From contig CACYBB010000013.1 in NCBI GenBank assembly GCA_902772585.1, positions 17,980 through 81,979 of the forward strand: DNA of 64,000 nt, given 5' to 3'. The position numbers were made by a program, and so were the translations under genes. The notes under the pieces are model-generated. The model was not told the origin of the DNA, did no database searches, and saw only the letters and a list, made by a program, of their open reading frames with translations. Shown piece after piece: positions 7,611 to 17,240 of the stretch; positions within the stretch are counted from its first letter, which is position 1, and the number at the start of each line of letters is the position of its first letter. The DNA comes from an uncultured Bacteroidales bacterium (GTDB lineage Bacteria; Bacteroidota; Bacteroidia; Bacteroidales; Bacteroidaceae).

Positions 7611-8831
7611 ATGAACTACGAAGAAATGCTCGCTGCCAAAAACGATGGAAGACTGAATAAGACCCGTCTCTCTATCGGTGAATACTACCGTGTTCAGATT
7701 GATGGAAAATACCGTGCCGTGGTTGATGTCCGTCAGGAATTGAACAGTAGCATCGTCTTCTCTGGGGCTTTGAAAACAGAGTGTGAGCGCAATAAGGCGC
7801 TGGTAAACCGCCATCAGTTGCACTATACGCCCGTGATGGATGAGAACGGGGAGGTACGGCAGTTGGAGGTCGAGGCGGGTGTCTTTCTCTCGATGGAGCA
7901 GTTGCTCAATGAGAGTCCTGCCATTGTTGCCGAAAAGGGCTTCGTTGACAATACGTTACAGGCTTTGGTAGATATCACCACCTATCTGCATAGTCAGGGT
8001 ATCAAGCATGTATGCTACTCGCCAAAGAGTGTGCTGGTACGCAAGGGTGATCACGCCATCATGCTGCTCTCTCACGGCTCGTTCTACATGGCGATGGATG
8101 ACCAGCGCTCCTTCTATGGTGACGATGCTGTCTTCGTGGCTCCTGAGGTGTTGGATCATGGAACAATTGATGAGCGTTGTGATGTCTATTCTATCGGTAA
8201 GTTCATGGAGACTATCTTCCAGCGTGCCGATATGACGATGGAATACCGTAACGCCTTGAAGAAAGCTACCAGCGAGAAACCTGAAGATCGCTACGAGACC
8301 CCTCAAGCGCTATTGAAAGCTGTGCAGGCACGTCGTAGCATGATGCATTCGGCCCTGATGTTGCTGGCTGCCGTCGTCGTTGCCCTCATCATCTTTGGCA
8401 TCTATGCTGAACTGGTACCTGAACCCGTAAATGTGGAGTATGTGAAGCCTGCCCCACGTCAGGCTACTGACGACCTGTTGGACGATGGCTTCAAGCCGGA
8501 AGACTTGGGCGTTGTCAGTGCTGACTCCCTGACTGAGGCGCAGCAAGAGAAGCAACGTGTCTATCAGGCTAAGGCTGAAGAGATTTTCCGTAAGAACTAT
8601 GAGAAAGAGGCTGACCGCATTCTCTCTAAGATATATAATAAGGATTATATGAACTCGACGGAGAAGCAGTTTGCGGCACAGAGTCAGGCAACCATTGAGG
8701 AACTCATGAAGACTCAGCAGAAGATGGGAGCCGATGCCAGCCTTACGCCTGAACGTTCTCAACTCATTGCGAGTGAGATTATCGAGCGTCTTACTAATGA
8801 GAAAAAGAAACAGTTGAAGAATAATAAGTAA
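7611..8831 (+). CDS. Membrane-anchored protein kinase-like protein (pseudokinase)
   Basis: A 406-aa protein with a Ser/Thr-kinase-like C-lobe (residues about 110-240), one transmembrane helix (about 247-268, ALMLLAAVVVALIIFGIYA) and a charged, probably extracytoplasmic C-terminal region. The kinase fold is recognisable from APEVL (177-181) and the DVYSIGKFME helix, but the catalytic motifs are lost. The HRDxKPxN position reads HVCYSPKS (133-140), replacing the Asp, Lys and Asn, and the DFG position reads SHG (154-156). It therefore should not transfer phosphate. It is followed 19 nt later by DUF4494 and then YggS, suggesting an operon. A scaffold or signalling role is inference. Confidence 0.8.
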   Translation: MNYEEMLAAKNDGRLNKTRLSIGEYYRVQIDGKYRAVVDVRQELNSSIVFSGALKTECERNKALVNRHQLHYTPVMDENGEVRQLEVEAGVFLSMEQLLNESPAIVAEKGFVDNTLQALVDITTYLHSQGIKHVCYSPKSVLVRKGDHAIMLLSHGSFYMAMDDQRSFYGDDAVFVAPEVLDHGTIDERCDVYSIGKFMETIFQRADMTMEYRNALKKATSEKPEDRYETPQALLKAVQARRSMMHSALMLLAAVVVALIIFGIYAELVPEPVNVEYVKPAPRQATDDLLDDGFKPEDLGVVSADSLTEAQQEKQRVYQAKAEEIFRKNYEKEADRILSKIYNKDYMNSTEKQFAAQSQATIEELMKTQQKMGADASLTPERSQLIASEIIERLTNEKKKQLKNNK

Positions 8832-8850
8832 AGTATTAAGAATCAATAAA

Positions 8851-9330
8851 ATGAGATCAAGAACAGCAATTTGGTTTGAGTGCAAGATCGCCTATGAGAA
8901 AGTAATGGATGACGGCTTGCAGAAGAAGGTAACAGAAAACTATGTAGTCGACGCCCTGAGTTTTACAGAGGCAGAAAAACGTATCATGGAGGAGATGTCG
9001 AGTTACATTAGTGGTGAGTTTACCGTCAAAGACATCAAGATAGCCCCTTATGGTGAAATTTTCTTCTCTGACGAAGAAATGGCTGACCGTTGGTATAAGT
9101 GCAAACTGCAGTTTATCACTATTGACGAGAAAACAGAGAAGGAGAAGCGCTCTAATGTCAACTATCTGGTGCAGGCTGGTACACTGAATGGTGCCGTCAG
9201 AAACATCGATGAGGTGATGGGTGGCACCATGATAGACTATGTCATTGCCTCTGTTGCTGAGACAACGTTGATGGATGTCTTTGAGTATGGCAAAGAAAAG
9301 CACGACGACAAGCCCGAATACGAAGGATAA
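8851..9330 (+). CDS. DUF4494 domain protein
   Basis: A 159-aa cytoplasmic protein whose start RSRTAIWFECKIAYEKVM and following alpha+beta pattern match DUF4494, a family largely restricted to Bacteroidetes. No catalytic motif is evident and its function is unknown. The final base is shared with the ATG of yggS (1-nt stop/start overlap), so the two are translationally coupled; the upstream pseudokinase is 19 nt away. Confidence 0.82.
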   Translation: MRSRTAIWFECKIAYEKVMDDGLQKKVTENYVVDALSFTEAEKRIMEEMSSYISGEFTVKDIKIAPYGEIFFSDEEMADRWYKCKLQFITIDEKTEKEKRSNVNYLVQAGTLNGAVRNIDEVMGGTMIDYVIASVAETTLMDVFEYGKEKHDDKPEYEG

Positions 9331-10001
9331 TGTACGACGTTAAAGGACAACTGCATCAGGTGCTTGACGCACTTCCTGAAGGTGTACGTCTGGTAGCGAT
9401 TTCCAAGTATCACCCCAACGAGTATATCGAGGCGGCATACGAAGAGGGTCAGCGCATCTTTGGAGAAAGCCACGAACAGGAGTTGCGCCAGAAGCACGAG
9501 ACGCTCCCCAAGGATATAGAGTGGCACTTCATTGGTCATCTGCAGACCAACAAGGTGAAGTATATCGCTCCTTATGTCACGATGGTAGAGGCTGTTGACT
9601 CGCTGAAACTGCTGAAGGAGATTGACAAGCAGGCTGCTAAGTGTGGGCGAGTTATCGATGTGCTGTTGGAACTGCATATCGCAGAAGAAGAAACGAAATA
9701 CGGACTGACGCCTGATGCGTGCCGTCAGCTTTTGGCTGATGGTGAATGGCGCGAACTCAGTCATGTGCGTATCTGTGGTCTGATGATGATGGCGTCGTAT
9801 GTTGATGACGAACAGCAGATACGTAGCGAGTTCCGTTTGGCACATAGCCTCTTTGACGAAATCAAAGAACGCTATTTCGCTGATGCTCCCTGGTTCTGTG
9901 AACGTTCATGGGGCATGAGCCACGACTATCCGATAGCTGTGGAAGAGGGCTCGACGATGGTGCGTGTCGGAACGTCTATTTTTGGTCCCCGCGTCTATTG
10001 A
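9330..10001 (+). CDS. yggS: YggS/PLPBP family pyridoxal-phosphate homeostasis protein
   Basis: A 223-aa fold-type III PLP-binding protein. It shows the PLP-lysine region LVAISKYHPNE (Lys about residue 26), FGESHEQEL, WHFIGHLQTNKVKY, the helix with ETKYGLT, GLMMMAS and the C-terminal MSHDYPIAVEEGSTMVRVGTSIFG. The family buffers free PLP and affects amino-acid pools; it has no established catalytic activity. It overlaps DUF4494 by 1 nt and the convergent ferredoxin gene by 26 bp. Confidence 0.93.
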   Translation: MYDVKGQLHQVLDALPEGVRLVAISKYHPNEYIEAAYEEGQRIFGESHEQELRQKHETLPKDIEWHFIGHLQTNKVKYIAPYVTMVEAVDSLKLLKEIDKQAAKCGRVIDVLLELHIAEEETKYGLTPDACRQLLADGEWRELSHVRICGLMMMASYVDDEQQIRSEFRLAHSLFDEIKERYFADAPWFCERSWGMSHDYPIAVEEGSTMVRVGTSIFGPRVY

Positions 10002-10785
10002 AGTAATACTGGTCGCGCTTTCTCGTAATGCTGCCGTAGTTGATAGCGTGCATGGGACAGTAGTGATAACAGGCCAGACAACAGGTACATTTCCCATTGT
10101 GAAGCCACGTGGGAGGTGTACCTTCAATATTGTCAACAGGGCACACCTTACTACATTTGCCACAGCGGGTGCATGCGTCACTGTCCACAGTGAACTTCTT
10201 GTCAGTAATCATCTTCTGGTTGAAGTAGGCGCCGATGACGTAGGAGTAGAGTCGGGGAGTGGCGCCTTTCTCCAGTTCTTCGATGCCCCGTTTGCAGTCT
10301 TTGATGATGCTGATGATGTGGTGCAACTGGTGTCTGGCATTCTCGATCTTCCAATGTTCTTTGTCTATTGGGTCGGTCTTCATGAATGGCAGACAGACAT
10401 ATGACTCCGGCATAATCACAGAGAATACGGCTTCTGCCTGTAAAGGACCATCGTCCTCCGTCCTGAGCGCATTGTTCATGGCCAAGTCCTTGTTGAATAT
10501 GGCCATGGCTTCGCCCATATTGTCACCGCAAGTCGTTAAGGCCCAACAGAAGTGTGGACGCTTGCCTGTCAGTACCAGTTGACGGATGAACATTCGAACG
10601 ATTCTGGGTGGTTGCCAACCATGTGTCGGAAAACAGAAGCCGATGCGCTCGTCTTCCTGTAACTTGAACTCAAAGCGTCTCTCTTTGATTAGATTGGGGA
10701 TGTATAACAGTTCTTCCCCGAGGGCTTCTGCTATCTGCTGAGCTACCCATCGTGTGTTGCCTGTTCCAGAGAAATAAAAAATCAT
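9976..10785 (-). CDS. EFR1-family flavodoxin-ferrodoxin fusion protein
   Basis: A 269-aa electron-transfer protein. The N-terminal flavodoxin-like domain starts MIFYFSGTGNTRWVAQQIA, with the FMN-phosphate loop. The C-terminus holds two 4Fe-4S clusters: CTRCGKCSKVCPVDNIE and CTCCLACYHYCPMHAI. This domain order defines the EFR1 family, common in gut anaerobes; partner enzymes are unknown. It has a monocistronic layout and converges on yggS with a 26-bp overlap. Confidence 0.9.
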   Translation of the reverse strand: MIFYFSGTGNTRWVAQQIAEALGEELLYIPNLIKERRFEFKLQEDERIGFCFPTHGWQPPRIVRMFIRQLVLTGKRPHFCWALTTCGDNMGEAMAIFNKDLAMNNALRTEDDGPLQAEAVFSVIMPESYVCLPFMKTDPIDKEHWKIENARHQLHHIISIIKDCKRGIEELEKGATPRLYSYVIGAYFNQKMITDKKFTVDSDACTRCGKCSKVCPVDNIEGTPPTWLHNGKCTCCLACYHYCPMHAINYGSITRKRDQYYFNRRGDQK

Positions 10786-10898
10786 TTATGTTAAGAATTT
10801 TAGAGTCAGAAATGGTGGTATTTTGCTATAAATCATAAATTTTGCACAAAAATAATCATTTTTTTGGTAAATAATAACAATTATATCAATTTTTTTTG

Positions 10899-10906
10899 TA
10901 AATTTG
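10899..10906 (+). promoter_or_regulatory. Promoter of the AraC regulator gene
   Basis: TAAATTTG box, 36 nt upstream of the ATG at 10942, in an A/T-rich stretch. Confidence 0.6.
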
Positions 10907-10941
10907 CAAATGAAATGTATAAATAAATTCTTCACAGGGTT

Positions 10942-11397
10942 ATGGCAAAGTATAATATCACAGAGAAAAAAGCTAAAGAGGCTGTCTATCGCAGTCTCGT
11001 CAGCCCTAAGTTGATGGACGAGATGAAGGAGAAAATCCTGAGAATCATCGTCATGGAGAAGAAGTACAAGGACAAGGATTATTCAGCCAAGAAACTAGCC
11101 GAGGATTTAGGAACGAATACGCGTTATATCTCAGCTGTGGTGAATGTCCGTTTCCACATGAACTACACTTCTTTCGTCAACAAGTTCCGAATTGAGGAAG
11201 CAATGACTATCCTCGTAGACCGCAGATATCAGGATTTGCGCATGGAGGAGGTCAGCGACATGGTTGGTTTTGCCAATAGACAGTCGTTCTATGCTTCGTT
11301 CTACAAAATCATGCACATGACACCGCGTGAATATCGCCTGCAGCATTTGGCTCAACATCCTGCTGAAAAGGTAAAACACGAGAAAAAGTCGCATTGA
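10942..11397 (+). CDS. AraC-family helix-turn-helix regulator, DNA-binding domain only
   Basis: A 151-aa protein that is essentially a two-helix-turn-helix AraC domain: SAKKLAEDLGTNTRYISAVV (first HTH) and MEEVSDMVGFANRQSFYASF followed by the typical MTPREYR. The first 40 residues are lysine-rich and do not form the usual ligand-binding cupin. The gene ends 7 nt before DPP III, so it may be the first gene of that operon. Its ligand and targets are not predictable. Confidence 0.88.
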   Translation: MAKYNITEKKAKEAVYRSLVSPKLMDEMKEKILRIIVMEKKYKDKDYSAKKLAEDLGTNTRYISAVVNVRFHMNYTSFVNKFRIEEAMTILVDRRYQDLRMEEVSDMVGFANRQSFYASFYKIMHMTPREYRLQHLAQHPAEKVKHEKKSH

Positions 11398-11404
11398 ACA
11401 CACG

Positions 11405-13345
11405 ATGAACTATTCGGAACGCTTTGCGGACATTCAATTGCTCAGATACCGTTTGAACGGATTTGAGCAATTGTCTTTGTTACAGAAAAAACTGATTTAT
11501 TACCTTTCGAAAGCGACGCTTTACGGGCGTGATATCACTTTCGACCAGTTCGGACGCTATAACCTCCGCATCCGTAAGATGCTGGAGGCGGTATATACTA
11601 ATCCTGCTATCAATCATGATACTGATGACTTCCGTGCTCTGGAGCTCTATCTCAAGCGTGTCTGGTTCTCTAATGGCATCTACCACCACTATGGTACGGA
11701 GAAATTCGAGCCTGGCTTCACTGCCGACTACCTGCGTAGTGTTCTAGGGCAGACGGATACCAGGAAGTTACCACTACGTGATGGCGAAACGGTTGAGGCG
11801 ATGTGCAACGAACTGTTTCCTGTCATCTTTGATCCAACGGTATTACCCAAGCGTGTCAATAAAGCTGATGGTGAGGACCTTTTGCTGACTTCTGCCTGCA
11901 ACTTCTATGAAGGTGTGACCCAGCAGGAAGCAGAACAGTTCTATGCCCAGCGCAAGGCTGCTGACGAAGGCAATCCACGCCCCCTGTCACACGGTTTGAA
12001 TACGACGCTTGTCAAGCGCAATGGTGTTGTAGAGGAAGATGTCTGGAAGGTTGATGGACGTTATGGCAAGGCTATCCAGCAGATTGTCTATTGGCTGAAG
12101 AAAGCAAAGGGTGTTGCTGAGAATGCTCGTCAGCAACGTGTCATCGAACTCCTTATCGACTATTACGAGACGGGCAATCTGCAACGTTTCAACGACTACT
12201 GTATCGAGTGGGTTGGTGAACATGATGGAAGGGTAGATTTTGTCAATGGTTTTATCGAGGTCTATGGCGATCCATTAGGACTGAAAGGTTCGTGGGAGGG
12301 TATTGTGGAATACAAGGATTTGGAGGCTACCAAGCGTACACAGACCATCAGTCAGAATGCACAATGGTTTGAGGACCATTCTCCTGTCGATCCACGTTTC
12401 CGTAAGCCTCATGTCAAGGGTGTTACTGCCAATGCCATCTGTGCTGCTATGTTGGGTGGCGACGAATATCCCTCGACGGCTATTGGTATCAATCTTCCCA
12501 ATGCCGACTGGATTCGTGCGGAACATGGTTCGAAGAGCATCACCATTTCGAATATCACAGAAGCCTATAACAAGGCGGCTCATGGTAGTGGTTTCAAGGA
12601 GGAATTTGTTATCGACAAAGACACACTGGCCATCATAGAGAAGTATGGAGATAAGTGCGACGACCTGCATACAGACCTGCATGAATGCTTGGGACATGGT
12701 AGCGGGCAGTTGCTGCCTGGTACTGATCCTGATGCGTTGAAGGCATACGGCAATACTATTGAGGAGGCGCGCGCCGACCTCTTTGGACTCTATTATATTG
12801 CAGACCATAAATTGGTGGAGTTGGGACTGTTGCCCGATGATAATGCCTATCAGGCTCAATACTACAGCTATATCATGAATGGTCTGATGACACAGCTCAT
12901 TCGCATAGAACCAGGTCGTCAGATAGAGGAGGCACACATGCGCAACCGTTCGCTGATTGCCCACTGGTGCTATGAACAGGGTGGGGACGTTGTTACGCTG
13001 GAGAAACGTGACGGCAAGACCTTTGTGCGCATCAACGACTATCAGGCACTCAGAACACTCTTTGCCCGACTGTTGGCAGAGATACAACGCATCAAGAGCG
13101 AGGGCGACTATGAGGCGGCTCGTCAATTGGTGGAGCGCTATGCTGTGAAGGTGGACTCATCGTTGCACCAGGAGGTTTTGGAACGTTACAAACGTCTCAA
13201 TCTTGCGCCCTATAAGGGTTTCATCAATCCAGTCCTCCAACCTATTCTTGACGCTCAGGGCGAAATAAGCGACATACAGGTTGATTATACGGAGAGTTAT
13301 GTTCATCAAATGTTACGCTATGGACAAGAGTATGGTACGCTGTAA
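11405..13345 (+). CDS. Dipeptidyl-peptidase III (M49 zinc peptidase)
   Basis: A 646-aa M49 metallopeptidase that removes dipeptides from the N-termini of short peptides. The M49-specific six-residue zinc motif HECLGH is at residues 426-431, and the third-ligand motif EEARAD at 453-458 (Glu454). The whole protein is close to the family length. No signal peptide is visible (MNYSERFADIQLLRYR), so a cytoplasmic location is inferred, whereas some Bacteroidetes DPP III carry one. It lies 7 nt downstream of the AraC gene and 15 nt upstream of the HEAT protein. Confidence 0.92.
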   Translation: MNYSERFADIQLLRYRLNGFEQLSLLQKKLIYYLSKATLYGRDITFDQFGRYNLRIRKMLEAVYTNPAINHDTDDFRALELYLKRVWFSNGIYHHYGTEKFEPGFTADYLRSVLGQTDTRKLPLRDGETVEAMCNELFPVIFDPTVLPKRVNKADGEDLLLTSACNFYEGVTQQEAEQFYAQRKAADEGNPRPLSHGLNTTLVKRNGVVEEDVWKVDGRYGKAIQQIVYWLKKAKGVAENARQQRVIELLIDYYETGNLQRFNDYCIEWVGEHDGRVDFVNGFIEVYGDPLGLKGSWEGIVEYKDLEATKRTQTISQNAQWFEDHSPVDPRFRKPHVKGVTANAICAAMLGGDEYPSTAIGINLPNADWIRAEHGSKSITISNITEAYNKAAHGSGFKEEFVIDKDTLAIIEKYGDKCDDLHTDLHECLGHGSGQLLPGTDPDALKAYGNTIEEARADLFGLYYIADHKLVELGLLPDDNAYQAQYYSYIMNGLMTQLIRIEPGRQIEEAHMRNRSLIAHWCYEQGGDVVTLEKRDGKTFVRINDYQALRTLFARLLAEIQRIKSEGDYEAARQLVERYAVKVDSSLHQEVLERYKRLNLAPYKGFINPVLQPILDAQGEISDIQVDYTESYVHQMLRYGQEYGTL

Positions 13346-13360
13346 GATGTAAGAAGTAAG

Positions 13361-13978
13361 ATGGAAGATGTAAAAGATAAGATTAAGGAAATCAAACAAT
13401 CGTTTCGTCAGATGATGGACGGGTCGGTGGCTCAGTCGATGCGCGACAAGGGACTGAACTACCATCTCAACTGGGGGGCAACATTGCCACGTCTGAAGGC
13501 CAAAGCTGAGGAACTTGGCCCTGACTATGATTTGGCAATAGCCTTGTGGAAAGAGAATGTCCGTGAGTGTAAGATTCTGGCTACGATGTTGATGCCTGCT
13601 GATAAGATATTGCCGGAAGTCGTAGATATCTGGGTGGAGCAGATTCCCTCACAGGAGATTGCTGAACAGGCAGCCTTCAATCTCTTTCAACATCTGCCGT
13701 ATGCTCCTGAGAAAGCATACCAATGGATTGCTTCTGACAAGGAATACGACCAACTCTGTGGCTTCCATGTGCTGACCCGTCTGTTTATGAATAAACAGGA
13801 ACCCAACGAACGAGGCATCAACGAGTTCATAGATCAAGCATTGGCAGCACTACAAGGCCCATTCCCCTCTGTTCGTAAGGCGGCCATGCAGAGTGTCTAT
13901 CGCTTTGCCGAATTGGGTTTGATGTACGAACGGTTGGCAAAAAGTGCTACGAAATCCATCAATTTAGATTTTTTTTAA
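13361..13978 (+). CDS. DNA alkylation repair (AlkD-like HEAT) protein
   Basis: A 205-aa all-helical protein resembling the AlkC/AlkD HEAT-repeat family: SMRDKGLNYHLNWGATLPRLKAK, ALWKENVRECKILATMLM, WIASDKEYDQLCGFHVL. Family members bind alkylated DNA, and AlkD is a glycosylase. The catalytic Asp/Trp set of AlkD cannot be assigned safely here, so activity is uncertain. The 15-nt spacer from DPP III is made of degenerate GTAAGA-like repeats, and the genes are probably cotranscribed. Confidence 0.78.
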   Translation: MEDVKDKIKEIKQSFRQMMDGSVAQSMRDKGLNYHLNWGATLPRLKAKAEELGPDYDLAIALWKENVRECKILATMLMPADKILPEVVDIWVEQIPSQEIAEQAAFNLFQHLPYAPEKAYQWIASDKEYDQLCGFHVLTRLFMNKQEPNERGINEFIDQALAALQGPFPSVRKAAMQSVYRFAELGLMYERLAKSATKSINLDFF

Positions 13979-14010
13979 ATAAATGTTGCCTTAATCTCCA
14001 AAAAAAGTAG

Positions 14011-14018
14011 TAATTTTG
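14011..14018 (+). promoter_or_regulatory. Promoter of the Fur-family gene
   Basis: TAATTTTG box 31 nt upstream of the ATG at 14049. Confidence 0.6.
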
Positions 14019-14048
14019 TGCGGTTTTTAACCACTATGACCACATAAA

Positions 14049-14531
14049 ATGAGAGAAAACGTTAAGGCAACGGTCAAGAATATCTTGGCCAACTATCTGG
14101 AATTGAACAAGCGCAGGAAGACGCCAGAGCGCTTTACTATCCTCGATGCGGTGTATAGCATTACAGGGCATTTCACCTTGGAGGAACTTGGCGATAAACT
14201 GGCTGACGACTACAATTTCCCCGTGAGTCGTGCTACGCTGTACAATACGTTGCGTCTGTTTGTTGAATTGCGTCTTGTGGTGCGCCATCGTTTTCAGTCT
14301 ACGACGAAATATGAGGCCTGCTACGACAATAACAGCCATTGCCATCAGATATGTACGATGTGTGGAAAGGTTACCGAGGTGAAGTCGCACCAAGTCAGCG
14401 AGGCTATCAACAGCATGCCTACGCGACGTTTCCACAAAGATGGTTTTATGCTCTATGTCTATGGCATCTGTAGTTCGTGTCAAGCCAAGACGAGACGCCA
14501 TGCGGAGAAGAAACAGAACAAGAAGGATTAA
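14049..14531 (+). CDS. Fur-family metal-responsive repressor
   Basis: A 160-aa regulator with an N-terminal winged helix (RFTILDAVYSITGHFTLEEL; SRATLYNTLRLFVELRLV) and a C-terminal dimerisation domain with two CxxC pairs (CTMCGK and CSSCQ) that hold the structural zinc. The HCHQIC-type motif (NSHCHQICTMCG) is typical of Fur/Zur/PerR. Whether it senses iron, zinc or peroxide cannot be decided from the sequence. The C-terminus is rich in Lys/Arg. purA follows 41 nt downstream, possibly in the same transcript. Confidence 0.9.
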   Translation: MRENVKATVKNILANYLELNKRRKTPERFTILDAVYSITGHFTLEELGDKLADDYNFPVSRATLYNTLRLFVELRLVVRHRFQSTTKYEACYDNNSHCHQICTMCGKVTEVKSHQVSEAINSMPTRRFHKDGFMLYVYGICSSCQAKTRRHAEKKQNKKD

Positions 14532-14572
14532 GAGAATACAGGGATAAAATAGTTTAAACAATAGATAAGACA

Positions 14573-15844
14573 ATGAATCAAGGTAAAGTAGATGTCCTGC
14601 TCGGTTTGCAGTGGGGCGACGAAGGAAAGGGTAAGGTAGTCGATGTGTTGACTCCCCAGTACGATGTTGTTGCCCGTTTTCAGGGCGGCCCCAATGCCGG
14701 TCATACACTGGAGTTTGAGGGTCAGAAGTATGTGTTGCGCTCTATTCCCTCTGGTATTTTCCAGGGTGGTAAGGTCAACATCATTGGAAATGGTGTGGTG
14801 TTGGCTCCCGATCTCTTTATGGAGGAAGCCAAGGCTTTGGAGGCTAGTGGTCATGCACTGAAAGAGCGTTTGCATATTTCCAAGAAGGCTCACCTGATTA
14901 TGCCTACTCATCGCGTACTCGATGCTGCCTATGAGGCTCAGAAGGGTAAGAACAAGGTGGGCACAACAGGTAAAGGTATTGGTCCGACGTATACTGACAA
15001 GGTTAGTCGTACAGGTCTGCGCGTTGGTGATATTCTCGACAATTTTGAGGAGAAATATGCTGCTGCCAAGGCTCGTCACGAGGCTATTCTGAAGTCGCTG
15101 AACTTCGAATACGACATTACTGAGGTGGAGAAAAAGTGGTTGGAGGGTATTGAGTACCTGCGTCAATTCCCCATCGTTGACAGTGAGCACGAGATCAATG
15201 GTCTGTTGCGCAATGGTAAGAGTGTATTATGTGAAGGCGCTCAGGGCACGATGTTGGATGTCGACTTCGGCAGCTATCCTTTCGTAACCTCTTCAAACAC
15301 CATCTGTGCTGGTGCCTGCACGGGTCTGGGCATTGGTCCCAACAAGATTGGCGAGGTGTTCGGCATCATGAAGGCTTACTGCACACGTGTGGGTGCTGGT
15401 CCTTTCCCCACAGAGCTCTTCGACGAGACAGGCAAGAAGATTCGCGACTTGGGTCACGAGTATGGTGCCGTTACAGGTCGTGAGCGCCGTTGTGGTTGGA
15501 TTGACCTCGTGGCTCTGCGCTATTCTATTATGGTGAATGGCGTTACCCAACTTATCATGATGAAGAGCGACGTGCTTGATGGCTTCGATACCATTAAGGC
15601 TTGTACGTCTTATAAAGTCAATGGTGTGGAAACACGCGACTTCCCTTATGATATCGAGAAGGGTATCGAACCTATCTACAAGGAGTTGCCCGGTTGGAAG
15701 ACCGATATGACCCAGTTCACTGACGAGAGCCAGTTCCCCAAGGAGTTCTCTGACTATATCAAGTTCCTTGAGAAAGAATTGGAAACCCCTATCAAGATTA
15801 TCTCTATCGGTCCTGACCGTGCTCAAACCATCGTACGTAAATAA
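14573..15844 (+). CDS. purA: Adenylosuccinate synthetase
   Basis: A 423-aa GTP-dependent enzyme that joins IMP and aspartate to give adenylosuccinate in AMP synthesis. It begins [21 protein letters not shown], with the P-loop of the family, followed by [57 protein letters not shown] and SIGPDRAQT at the C-terminus. Full length. The last base of its stop codon is the A of the hisS ATG, so the two are coupled. Confidence 0.97.
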   Translation: MNQGKVDVLLGLQWGDEGKGKVVDVLTPQYDVVARFQGGPNAGHTLEFEGQKYVLRSIPSGIFQGGKVNIIGNGVVLAPDLFMEEAKALEASGHALKERLHISKKAHLIMPTHRVLDAAYEAQKGKNKVGTTGKGIGPTYTDKVSRTGLRVGDILDNFEEKYAAAKARHEAILKSLNFEYDITEVEKKWLEGIEYLRQFPIVDSEHEINGLLRNGKSVLCEGAQGTMLDVDFGSYPFVTSSNTICAGACTGLGIGPNKIGEVFGIMKAYCTRVGAGPFPTELFDETGKKIRDLGHEYGAVTGRERRCGWIDLVALRYSIMVNGVTQLIMMKSDVLDGFDTIKACTSYKVNGVETRDFPYDIEKGIEPIYKELPGWKTDMTQFTDESQFPKEFSDYIKFLEKELETPIKIISIGPDRAQTIVRK

Positions 15845-17199
15845 TGGCACAGAAACCAAGTATTCCCAAAGGAACGCGCGACTTCGGCCCTGTAGAGATG
15901 GCCAAGCGCAACTATATTTTCAACACCATCCGCTCCGTTTACGAGCTCTATGGCTTCCAGCAGATTGAGACTCCCGCTCAGGAGACGCTGGCAACGCTCA
16001 TGGGCAAGTATGGTGAGGAAGGTGACAAACTGCTCTTTAAGATTCTGAACTCAGGCGACTACCTCAATAAGATTGACGATCAGGAACTGACGGAGCGCAA
16101 TACGCTTCGTCTGGCTTCTAAAATCTGCGAAAAGGGTTTGCGCTACGACCTCACCGTGCCTTTTGCCCGCTATGTGGTGATGCACCGTGAGGAGTTGCAG
16201 TTGCCCTTCAAGCGTTATCAGGTGCAGCCTGTGTGGCGTGCCGACCGTCCCCAGAAAGGCCGCTATCGTGAGTTCTATCAGTTTGATGGCGACGTCGTTG
16301 GTTCCGACTCGCTGCTCAACGAGGTGGAACTGATGCAGATTGTCGATACGGTATTCACCCGTTTTGGCGTTCGCGTGCAGATCAAGATCAACAACCGCAA
16401 AATCCTTACGGGTATTGCTGAGGTCATTGGTGCTGCCGATAAGATTGTGGATATTACCGTAGCCATCGACAAACTCGATAAGATTGGTATCGACAACGTC
16501 AATCAGGAATTGCGCGAGGACGGGCTCAGCGAAGAGCAGATTCAGAAGCTCCAGCCTATCATCATGCTCGAAGGTGCCAACGAAGAAAAGCTGAACACCA
16601 TTGCTGAAGTCTTGAAAGACAGTGAGACAGGTCTGAAGGGTGTCGAGGAATCTCGCTACATCCTCAGTTTCCTGACCTCTCTGAAGAATGAGATTCAGCT
16701 TGACCTCACTCTCGCTCGTGGCTTGAGTTACTACACGGGTGCCATCTTCGAAGTGAAGGCCCTTGATACGCCGATGGGCTCTATCTCTGGTGGTGGTCGC
16801 TACGACAACCTCACGGGCATCTTCGGTATGCCTGGTCTTTCGGGTGTGGGCATCTCGTTTGGTGTTGACCGTATCTACGACGTGCTCAATGCCCTCGACC
16901 TCTATCCTAAGGATTCGCTGCAGACCACGCAGGTGCTCTTTATCAATTTTGGTGAGAAGGAAACCGCCTACTGCCTGCCTATTATAAATAAGGTACGCGC
17001 GAATGGCATCCGTGCCGAAATCTATCCCGACAGCGCCAAGATGAAGAAGCAGATGTCGTATGCCAATGCCAAGCAGATTCCCTTTGTGGTGCTGGCTGGA
17101 GAGAGCGAGATGGAGGCCGGAAAGGTAACGCTGAAGAATATGGAGACAGGCGAACAGGTTCTTGTCTCGCCAGACGAGCTCGTATCGAAACTGTCGTAA
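15844..17199 (+). CDS. hisS: Histidyl-tRNA synthetase
   Basis: A 451-aa class II aminoacyl-tRNA synthetase. Motif 2 is in the [21 protein letters not shown] segment; the histidine-binding loops are [14 protein letters not shown] and the motif-3 region GGGRYDNL...[13 protein letters not shown]. The C-terminal anticodon-binding domain covers about residues 360-451. The 1-nt overlap with purA implies cotranscription, a pairing of purine and translation genes seen in other Bacteroidales. Confidence 0.97.
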   Translation: MAQKPSIPKGTRDFGPVEMAKRNYIFNTIRSVYELYGFQQIETPAQETLATLMGKYGEEGDKLLFKILNSGDYLNKIDDQELTERNTLRLASKICEKGLRYDLTVPFARYVVMHREELQLPFKRYQVQPVWRADRPQKGRYREFYQFDGDVVGSDSLLNEVELMQIVDTVFTRFGVRVQIKINNRKILTGIAEVIGAADKIVDITVAIDKLDKIGIDNVNQELREDGLSEEQIQKLQPIIMLEGANEEKLNTIAEVLKDSETGLKGVEESRYILSFLTSLKNEIQLDLTLARGLSYYTGAIFEVKALDTPMGSISGGGRYDNLTGIFGMPGLSGVGISFGVDRIYDVLNALDLYPKDSLQTTQVLFINFGEKETAYCLPIINKVRANGIRAEIYPDSAKMKKQMSYANAKQIPFVVLAGESEMEAGKVTLKNMETGEQVLVSPDELVSKLS

Positions 17200-17240
17200 T
17201 AACTATATACCGTTATAACGAAATAAAGAAAAAACATACA

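Noticed and set aside
12275-13126. 283-codon minus-strand frame within DPP III
   Set aside because: The catalytic motifs of DPP III are on the plus strand; the antisense frame has no motif.
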